Source: Polytrichum commune
Taxonomy: Eukaryota > Streptophyta > Polytrichopsida > Polytrichales > Polytrichaceae
Direction: 5' to 3'
Assembly (NCBI GenBank): GCA_950295325.1
Contig: OX485803.1
Span: forward strand, 23,004,001-23,068,000
DNA length: 64,000 nucleotides
In this document: one piece after another, positions 55,960 to 64,000 of the stretch
Position numbering within the stretch: position 1 is the first letter of the stretch
How the letters are laid out: the number at the start of each line of letters is the position of its first letter
Translations under genes and position numbers: made by a program
The notes under the pieces: generated by a model
Seen by the model: the letters and a program-made list of their open reading frames with translations, nothing else
Told to the model about the DNA's origin: nothing
Database searches by the model: none

Positions 55960-58900
55960 CTACAACCGTCGACCAACTCTACCTAAGCGCCTCGCAACTC
56001 CAAAAACCAGAAACTTGCCAACGGCACCTCTATCAATTGTGCACGCAAGCGCGATAGCACCACCTAATATGAGCCATTTCATGTGGCCCCTGTTTCTTTC
56101 CTGCTCATTATTATTTATCTCTTTCCCTGCTGCTGCCACTAAAGAACTAGAACTAGAACTTCCAGGTGAAGTTGGTATGGTTGCCACACCACTCAGTGGG
56201 TAAGGCACGTGAGTAGTGATCTGCGCCATCGTTGCCGAAGGTGACAAAGGCTTGTTTGATTTCCTCAAAGCCTGGTATTTACGAATGCCTGGTTCCATCT
56301 TTTTCACACATCCCCACATTCCTTGCCGAACTCCCATCTTTGCCAAATCACGTTGAATGCCCATCTCTTCATGGTGGAACAACATCACTTCACAGGCTGT
56401 CATTTGCCCATCGCCTCTCTTTGACTCAACTGCAAACACCATAAAAAAATTTGTTGATCACCATGCACTTTCAGCATCAATCCATGTAAACTTATTGCAG
56501 CATTGATGGCAGACTGCCTCCACAAAATGGTGGATCATACCTTCACCAAAATCATTAACCCTTTAAAGGACTAAGGGGCTCAATGTACAAACTATATAAC
56601 CAATTTCTACAGGCCTCACCAAGTCCTAAAATCGTGTATTTTATATTTTGATGGGTTTAAAATATTGATTTAGAACATAATCTTTATGTCAAGGAGAAAC
56701 TAAAAATCTACTCATAGGTAACATTGGTGATCAAATACTAAGTATGTGTCTGCATCCAAGGGCATCCAGGTTATATATTTGAACCCAAATTTCAACCATT
56801 TTGAAAAGTACACTTGAAGGATGAGTTGTTTATTTGTAAGGGTCACATTTTTCACAATTAGCTAAGAAAGGAAGCATGTAGATCGAATTCACATTTTCAT
56901 GCGTGGAGAGGCAAAGGGGTTAAGAGATGAGACGAACACTATGACAAGGTTGATCTACTTCATGAAAAAGCTCTAACCTCCACATTTCACAGACCAACAA
57001 CACACATTACATTCTAAACCCCAAGAAGTCTTGACCAGCAACTATGTTTCCATACTCGGTGTCAAAAAAAGACAACAAGCCACTTCAAATATGTTTTCTG
57101 ATATCCTACCTGCTCGTATACGCCAACTTGAGAAATACACATCAACTCGCCTTGGTGACTGCTGTCTGGGAACTGATGGATAGTGTGCACCCTGCCATCC
57201 AACAACCACCACACTTTTACTTTCCTTTAATTCTCGTTCATTCATCACAAGAGTAATACAAAAGAAAAGCCCAATTTGCACACCACAACAAAACTCACCC
57301 AGGAATGCAAAACAACTCAATCAACTAACCTGAGTGATGCAGTAGTAGGTGTTGTTGGACTCCCAAATACGTCGCCCAATGATGTACTCCCGATCCTTAC
57401 AGAAGAATGGATACTGCAGCAGATAACCAATTTATATTAAGATACAATTCACACCAACCTTCCAGTATTCCAGAAATTTTGATATTTTGAATTAATCATT
57501 CAGTGTCAAACAGTCTATGATAACTGCAGAAATGAGGCCAAACACACTGCAAGTAAATCAAAGCTTTGTTACAGACTTATACTCCATGTACTAGGTTACA
57601 AATTACCAAGATTCCACATTTATAAAACAAGACAATAGACTTATCCTCTAACTCAACATGACTTTGGGTCAGAAGTTGGTTGGCTTGTATACAAGACCTT
57701 CAACTTCTGAAAGTTTGTGGTGTATGCTTGGGAGGTAGTCTGTGGAGGTTTGCACAAAGACTATCCTAATTGGTTTATTGAAGAACAAACTCACTTTGGG
57801 ATGCCAAATGGGTTTGGCAATCAATGAGCATGCACCACAAGTGGAAAGAAAATTCTTGATAGTGTATGCACAACAACCAATGAAAAATCATAGGGGACCA
57901 ACTCCCAACAAAAACTCCCATTGAATAAATGGATAACTCTGTAGGTAGAAAGCCTGGAACATACCTTCCTGACCCATTGCACAATTGCAGATCCAGTTTC
58001 TTTGCACTCCTCCAAAGTTTTGGTGAAGATAAGCATGTCATCCCACACACCCCTGAACTCGTCATCCCAGAAGAAGTCGCGCACCATCATCGGTGAAACA
58101 TCTTCGAAAACAGTTTGACTTCGATATTGAGTCGGCCCAACCTGAAGCGTTCAAAATATATATTAACTACCAAGTGTAGATGGGTTTACAATAAGAATAT
58201 GCAAAATAATGTTGCAAATACAAAATGTCAACAAGCTCTTATTCTTCTGACGATCATATAAGAGATCAAAGACTTGTCTTACCTCAGGCTCGCGGCGCCA
58301 TGCTTGGTAGCTCATACCAGTGACAGCCTTTTCCATCAATGGCTGCCAAGTAGGACCTCCATCCGTGCAATCCAACATTTTCATGAACTGGGCTAAGTCT
58401 TCTGTTGACACCACTTCCTTCTTGATCTCTGATACCATAGAATCACTGCACAATCATCACCAGACCAACCTACCATGAGCAACTGACGTACATTTGTTCG
58501 TCTCTTTACTTTTTAACACCTTACGGAAAGTTTCTCAAAGGAAACAAACTTGAGAGCAAGCCTGCCCATTGCCGTATCCATATCCACAAACATTGGATAT
58601 AATGTTGGAAAATCAGTCAAGAGGGCTCCCACCCATCACTGTCCCTCCATAAATGAGGAAAGTGGATGGCCACATCCATTTTTCCAACAAATTGAGCCCA
58701 TGTCTTCAACCGCAAACTCTTAACAAGCATCACACAATCAATGACCTTGTATCCCCTCACATCTCCACCTAAAGGTGAATGATTTGCCTTCAATAGCTTA
58801 GGGTACTTGAATTGATGAGCTGTATATCATGTCGTTTTGCAAGACAGAAGTTTTGCCCAAATACAGATATGGATACAGCAACCAGAGGGAAAATTCACCC

Positions 58901-59405
58901 ACATCCACATCCATATCCGCCAAGCAAAAAGTGGATGGATGTGGGAGGAAGTGTGGATATGGATAAGGCAACCCATGGACTTGCTCTCAACAAAAGCCTT
59001 TAGAACCAGGTATGCAGTATTGAGTTGAACCTGGTATAAAACTCACCTGGAAACATGGGCTTTTGAGAAGCTGTCCGAAGCATCTGCTCCACCCTTAAGG
59101 GGCCACATCCAAGCACTGAACTTCTTCCATGCCTCCTTCAAAATAGGAAAGGCTGACACTGCTGTCATGGCCAGCCACAACCGTCGAGCCCCAAATCCTG
59201 GGGGTGTCTCCCAAACCAGGCGTGGACGACTCCTTATTCCAAGTAAGATTAAACTGACCCAATCAGGCTTCCACGACCAACCCACAATGAAGCCGATTGC
59301 CAAGGCCACCCAGATGGGCACCATGAAAAACATCATATCTGCTGCAGTTTCCAGCACGGCAGGCTTCCCCCATAGAGAGTAATTCACTTTGCCTGTTGGG
59401 TCCAT
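55960..59405 (-). CDS. START-domain lipid-binding membrane protein (plant polyketide cyclase-like/CP5 group)
   Basis: Six coding exons on the minus strand join to 444 aa: 59405-59047, 58445-58283, 58141-57965, 57413-57330, 57191-57110, 56429-55960. The N-terminus has a membrane segment (about 24-45, FFMVPIWVALAIGFIVGW) and the conserved plant block TPPGFGARRLWLAMTAVSAF-like at about 66-85. The START fold spans about 135-340: PTQYRSQTVFEDVSP, VRDFFWDDEFRGVWDDML, YPFFCKDREYIIGRRIWES, VPRQQSPRRVDVYFSSWRIR and ACEVMLFHHEEMGIQRDLAK follow the START pattern in order, ending in GMWGCVKKMEPGIRKYQ. A Ser-rich linker leads to a second hydrophobic segment (about 404-420). START domains bind a lipid or sterol in a hydrophobic cavity; the ligand is unknown here. 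An in-frame TGA upstream supports the start. Two introns contain MITEs. It appears intact. Confidence 0.93.
57665..57925. mobile_element. Probable MITE in START gene intron
   Basis: GGGTCAGAAGTTGGTTGGCTTGTATACA-like left sequence (starting GGGTCAGAAGTTGG) is mirrored by GTATGCACAACAACCAA and GGACCAACTCCCAAC at the right. Related to the inverted repeat near 55090-55300. TSDs not resolved. Confidence 0.5.
58550..58990. mobile_element. MITE, 441 bp, in intron 1 of START gene
   Basis: About 38-bp TIRs: left TTGAGAGCAAGCCTGCCCAT, right in reverse complement TTGAGAGCAAGTCCATGGGT. Both continue into GCC(G/T)TATCCATATCCAC. The TSD is unclear because the flanks are A/C-rich. No coding content. The superfamily is not assigned. 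Confidence 0.75.
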
Positions 59406-60846
59406 TGCTAAGAAATAGCAGACTCACAGGCTGGAGCATACACCCCAGCGGGTGTTCCTCTTGAGAGACCCTGCCCACAACAACAAAAACACATCTCAGA
59501 CTTACTCAATTGTTGAATTCCATTCCACATGATTCCTGCAAGAGCACCCTGCATTGAAACCTACAGAGAAAGGTAACAAAAGATCTCTAAAACACTTGAC
59601 AGGTCCTACTCAGTAGAACAGAAAGAAATCTCTCATTCACCTGTCTACAAAGGAACAACAATGCATTGCCAAGAAGCCCGTCAAAAATTCAGTTCCTTGG
59701 TTCTTACCTCTGCCGGGAAACTTTGCAGGTACCTTCCAGTTACTTATTGGCTCTTCCTGCGCAGACCCTGACGTAAACGGTCCCTCCTTGCAGCGCTTTT
59801 TTCCTTATTCTGCTGGACACATAAAACCAAGCACATGGATTACAATTAAAACTTGTGCACAATTCCAAATGTCAGCTCAAATTTCACAAGGGCTGTGACC
59901 TCATACATCGCAACAAAGCAGCTATCCTCTAAGTTCCTGTACATAACAAGATACCACGCAGCACACCACCTTGTGCCCCAGGTACATAAAACACAATCGA
60001 CATCGTTGAATTTCTTGATTATTAATTCTTCCTCTCCACTTTGACACAAAATTCTCCCACTTTATACGGCAAGCACAAACTGGCTCGATGCGAAAGGAAG
60101 TTTCATGCTAGGCAACCATCCAGCAACTCCCGACCGAAACAATTTCTACTGAAACCACACACACAACCAAACCCTAACCTTGCTCTTCAACATTTTCCGA
60201 AGAACCTCCCACTTAGGCAAAGGATAACCCTACAACAAAACTTAAATACAAGATTTTAATGCCTTCCAAGTCCTCAAACTTATAGAAACGGCTTCCTCAT
60301 AACCATTACTCAAACAAATCTGTACAAAAACATAAATCTGAAACCCCGCATTCCACTGCCCAATTACACTATTCGTCCATTAACCCACACCCGCTACACT
60401 TCCTCTCCCCAAAACTACCAACCTGATCCAGCAAATTCTCGCTTCGCAGGGACGAATCCAAATTGGAGCCTCAAGGCTAACTTTCAAATCCCGATCCAAA
60501 TTTCAAAGAAGCGGACGCAACCAACCTCAAATTTATGATAATGGCGAACTCACATGCCGTCAACTATGCTTATTCCTCACAAACCCCCCTACTAAGCCCC
60601 TCTTCACTTGTGAAACCCTTTATAGCAAACCCCAGAGCATGCCTTGACATGTGACAACACAATCCCATCATCACATCCACTCTCCTCTCCTATCCTATCC
60701 TATTCCCCCGATGGCTGCCTCCCCGCCTGGTCCCCGTGACCTACAAACTCAAGGATTCACGAAACAAAGAATAACGCTGAAATCCATCGTCATCACGCAA
60801 AGCACATGGGACTAAACACTGACTCCCCAAACCCCAAGGCACGTGT

Positions 60847-60885
<39 letters not shown>

Positions 60886-60900
60886 CTGACCGAGACGTAA
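59406..60900 (-). promoter_or_regulatory. START gene 5' leader, UTR introns and promoter region
   Basis: On the minus strand TTGTGGGCAG followed by GGTCTC (exon from 59470) is a good acceptor, and CCCGGCAGAG followed by GTAAGAAC (donor at 59708) a good donor, implying a 5'UTR intron at 59471-59708. A second donor-like site GGATCAG followed by GTTGGT lies near 60420. A 33-bp (GA)n/(CT)n tract at 60848-60880 lies where the core promoter or the far 5' leader would be; such CT tracts are common at plant transcription starts. No further site can be fixed. Confidence 0.5.
60848..60880. repeat. (GA)n microsatellite at START gene promoter
   Basis: About 16 uninterrupted GA units upstream of the minus-strand START gene. 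Confidence 0.9.
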
Positions 60901-62423
60901 GCGTTTGTTTTCCTACATATACGGCGCAGATGTAAATGACTAATGGCTACTGCAGAGTCAACAACATCAACTGCCCATACCGCCACACTTGAATTGAATT
61001 CCTTCGACATACCTACTCAACATCAGCATCCTCCACTTCAACTGCAAATCAACACAGGGGGGGAGGGGCCAACAGAAGAACTACAGTACTCTTTTGACTG
61101 CTTACTCAAAACGAAGACCGTCGTCTCTCTCTCTCTGTGCTCTTACCAGTCATTAAAGAATTGCAAACAACCCCACAACCCGGACGAAACCCCAAGCCTC
61201 ACACTCTTTTGGGGAGATGCAACGCATCTTTTCTTCAAACCCTGGTCATCACAAGCCACAAGAAATTCCGAACGCTAACTTAATTTCCCTGTTGCAATTT
61301 TCCCTGGACGACGTCAACGCACCTCTCTCGCCGTTCGAGGGATTCCTGCTTCTGCCTGGCTGGCCGTCTGTCTTCCTTGCCAGTCCGCCCTCCCTGATCA
61401 ATCGATCGATCGATCTGCCTGCGACGCCTCGTCCGATTGCGTCGCAGTGACAACGAAGCCGGTCGTCTTAACTATGCTTACTAATTGTCCTTCAAGAGCT
61501 GGCGGGGGGGGGGGCGGTGGCGAAATCTACGGACGGGGTACATTTCAGGCTCCCGCCGTTTGGGGAACTGGAGAGTATAGTCAGATGTGGGGTGAGTTGT
61601 TTGCTTGTGGCTGGTCTTCACTGGAGCCAAGTAGGACTAGGGGGGAGGGCGGAGTCTGGTATCTACGCAAGTTGTAGATTCTAGGGGTGCGGAGGCTGAC
61701 TCACTAGGAGCTTTTGAGAGGGGAAGTAAAGTAAAGGTAGATTTTAGGCTTTGCATGACAAAAGTCATGACAAAAGTTATGACAAAAGTTAACTTATCTT
61801 CTTCTTATCCAACTACTTATGGGCATGACACAAACTTGGGGGCCTCTCATAGGCTCACTTTGGTTGTGGCCTAAAATCCACGGGATCGAGATCTTTATGG
61901 TTTGCCAACAAACAAACAAATGAGATCGAAAGAGAAATGGGATGATGATGATGATGATGATGTTCGTCATGGACTCATGGCATTGGCAAGCCATGTCAAA
62001 AAGTTGTTTGAGAAGGTATGCACGTGGCGGTGCTATTGTGGACACTCTTTCGACCGTCGGATCGGATTTGGGAACCATCTAAAGGCTATAACTTGATTAT
62101 GGTATACATGGTCGGTGTAGACTGCGGTGAAGCACCGCACTGGTCAAGAGTTTTAGAGGAACGAGCAATATGATTGGCTACGGAATGGGTATCTTCACCG
62201 GCATGGGTTTACATTATGGCCAAGGCTTTTTTAGTGGAGAACTTCAAGCCTGGATGCAACCGTACACTATGGTCAGAGTTTGAAATCAAAGAAAAAGAAG
62301 AAGAAAAAATGACATGGTTGCCTACAAGGCAACGATTTTTGCTAGCGGTGCTCTTCAGAGGTCAAATTTCTTGAGCAACTTCAAAAACCCTCGAACAAGA
62401 AACTAGACCTCCGGAGAACTCCA

Positions 62424-62427
<4 letters not shown>
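60901..62427. other. Spacer, no gene accepted
   Basis: Less AT-rich DNA to about 61.7 kb, with G runs near 61057 and 61503. The + strand frame 60943-61278 (MATAESTTSTAHTATLELN) has a good start context but no domain and may be chance in a promoter-like region. The 61902-62096 frame owes its Asp run to a GAT microsatellite (about 61938-61960). Neither is supported as a gene. Confidence 0.4.

Positions 62428-62466
<39 letters not shown>
62428..62466. repeat. (AT)n microsatellite
   Basis: About 19 uninterrupted AT units. Confidence 0.9.
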
Positions 62467-62468
<2 letters not shown>

Positions 62469-62509
62469 CCATCTTGGCTACCATACCAACCATCGTCTCG
62501 AATAACCTT

Positions 62510-62868
62510 GTCTAGTGCTAAAATTCTTAATTGACCAGTGCACTACTTCATCGTAGTCTAAACCGGACCTTAGTGTCACTAGCACTAAGTGCAAATATAA
62601 TACTATTTGTCATTCCTTGTGACACATTTTGGGCGTTATAGACTTACGACGTCACAATCAATGTCACGTACTAAGTGGTTTTTCATCCAATTTTTTCAAT
62701 CATCCATGGCAATATTTTATTATATGAATGTTAGGGGTGTATAGAAAATTGTACTAATAAAGTTGGATGACACTACTTGTAAACTTATTCTTGAGAACTA
62801 TCATTAGAAAAGTTACCACAATGACGTAGAATATCATATGACATTAAATACAATATTTAGTGAATAGT
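62510..62868. repeat. TTTAGTGTCAC-family MITE, diverged copy
   Basis: TAGTGTCACTAGCACTAAGTG, TACTATTTGTCATTCCTTGT, CACGTACTAAGTGG, CATGGCAATATTTTATTA, AAAAGTTACCACAATGACGT and an end ACAATATTTAGTG match 42550-42855 and 51790-52190 in order. Confidence 0.65.
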
Positions 62869-62922
62869 CATCGTTGGAGATTGTCATGTCGGGTTTTTGA
62901 ATTTTTGGGGTTGAGGGGTTGA

Positions 62923-63482
62923 GGGGCAATTAACACCGTGGACCATGAAGTTGGACCATGGAAGATGGGTTTTTTTCATGGTCCAACTTTATAGTCCAAC
63001 TTCCATGGTCCAATTTCTTCAAAAAATCAATTTACAAAGCCTTTGGGCCCCTCACTAGATGTAAACCAAATGTGGACCAAGAGGAATGACCATGCACCAA
63101 AAAGTGAATGTGCTAATTTTCTTACTATATGCCCAAAAAAGGAAATTTTGAAAAGAAAATAAAATAAAAAGTTTGACCATTCTCTTGTATTCTCTTCTCT
63201 TCATCTTCTCTTCCCCCCCAAAAAACCATCAAAACTATTTATAACAACATCTCTTTGCCATGGGCCCTTGCCTTTTTCTACTAGAGCACCTCTTTTGCCT
63301 CTCCCATCATAAAATCCATTGGACCATGTCAGTGGATAATGTAGGCCTTAAATATGTCTTTTGGGGACCTCGAACTTCATGGTCACTCTAAGATTTTTTC
63401 CTTGGTGTAAACCAAAGTGGTCTCCAGACAAGTTCAACAACCAACCACAAATTTTACAGGGCCTTGGGACAACTTCATGGAC
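62923..63482 (-). mobile_element. Harbinger-type element, inverted right-truncated copy
   Basis: Starts GGGGCAATTAACACCGTGGA after TGA (a decayed TAA). It contains in inverted order the blocks of the element at 20839-21840: CCATGCACCAAAAAGTGAA, GTTTGACCATTCTCTTG, GGACCATGTCAGTGGAT, TTTTTTCCTTGGTGTAAACC, GGGACAACTTCATGG. The last TIR bases are replaced at about 63482 by another repeat. Confidence 0.65.
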
Positions 63483-63692
63483 TGGTTTTTTTGGAAATTT
63501 GGGGGCGCGTACTATATGGTTGAAATTTTATTGAAAATACCTTTCCAATGGTATATTACACGCCCCAAAAAATTTAAAATTTCAGTTGCAAAATGAATAT
63601 ATATAATTGCTTAACGACTGCATATCAAACTGGTCAAAAGAACCACAACCGATTTCGGCTGTAGTTTTTTTGGGCATAATTTTCTACTAGTG
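63483..63692. repeat. Repeat shared with the interior of the 13875-14463 element
   Basis: TTTGGGGGCGCGTACTATAT, ACCTTTCCAATGGTATATTA and CGCCCCAAAA match 14283-14360. It ends in AATTTTCTACTAGTG, a CACTA-type end also seen inverted at 52450. The left boundary is unclear. Confidence 0.5.
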
Positions 63693-64000
63693 AAAGAGTG
63701 GCCAAGCAATGCCTTGGCTTCCACACCAGCCAACGAAGTACATTAGGCAAAGTTATTGTTCTTTAAATATCCATTATACCGTGTTCGTACTACCTACTTA
63801 CCCTTTCCAACTTTCATCTATGGAAAAGCATACATCCAATTTTCGGGTTGTTTTAAATCCTTTAACTTCTCTACCTACCATGGAATAGTAACCAAAAGTT
63901 CTTAGTCAACTTTAAAGTTCCACGTCATGTGTAAAATCACAACGCGCTTATCAAGACCGTTTTCTTTCAAATAATGCACTACACCAAACATGGTATTTAG
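63693..64000. other. Spacer to window end
   Basis: No gene recognised. The last bases (GCACTACACCAAACATGGTATTTAG in content) may enter another CACTAAATA-type MITE cut by the window edge. Confidence 0.4.

Noticed and set aside
60943-61278. 111-codon plus-strand frame with good start context
   Set aside because: No domain or splice support; lies in the promoter-like region of the minus-strand START gene.
61902-62096. 64-codon frame with Asp7 run and Cys/His residues
   Set aside because: The Asp run comes from a GAT microsatellite and the Cys/His spacing does not complete a zinc-finger motif.
1-64000. Prokaryotic systems (CRISPR, operons, plasmid origins)
   Set aside because: Introns, plant orthologues and MITEs show a plant nuclear context; short tandem repeats here are microsatellites or duplications.

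Overview
The window is nuclear DNA from a land plant. Three intron-rich genes with plant orthologues are readable: a GONST1-type Golgi GDP-sugar transporter, a plastid Cu/Zn superoxide dismutase (CSD2 type), and a plant membrane-anchored START-domain lipid-transfer protein. All introns placed in these three genes use GT-AG borders, and the spliced frames join without a break. No bacterial operon, CRISPR or plasmid signal is present. The clade cannot be fixed from this sequence. Three clear genes in 64 kb, AT-rich spacers and many small inverted-repeat elements fit a mid-sized plant genome. A non-seed plant (moss, lycophyte or fern) is only a guess.

Layout. 1-24 kb is accessory DNA: nested transposon debris, tandem duplications and microsatellites. 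Several elements can be delimited to the base by terminal inverted repeats (TIR) and target-site duplications (TSD). hAT-type elements with exact 8-bp TSDs lie at 3185-4454, 13875-14463, 15986-16395 and 16902-17590. PIF/Harbinger-type elements with TAA TSDs lie at 2160-2659 and 20839-21840. A Ty3/gypsy integrase relic lies at about 5360-6130. 25.1-29.1 kb is the transporter (+ strand). 31.7-36.9 kb is the superoxide dismutase (- strand, convergent with the transporter), with a 5'UTR intron and a 5S-rRNA-like relic inside intron 1. 37-45 kb is mostly featureless spacer with a SINE-like element and small MITEs. 45.4-55.0 kb holds two weaker + strand gene models whose exons join in frame but match no family I know, interleaved with CACTA-type MITEs and a 355-bp tandem duplication. 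55.9-61 kb is the START gene (- strand), with MITEs in two introns and a GA-rich promoter region. 61-64 kb is spacer and repeats.

The three genes work in different compartments: Golgi sugar-nucleotide import for glycolipid or cell-wall synthesis, chloroplast superoxide removal, and membrane-anchored lipid binding. Nothing suggests they form a functional cluster. The most unusual content is the mobile DNA: a precisely bounded hAT-type element carrying an uncharacterised 143-aa AT-hook reading frame, present in two copies plus a diverged third fragment; a Harbinger-type element carrying a proline-rich frame; the 5S-derived relic; and the two unassigned gene models.
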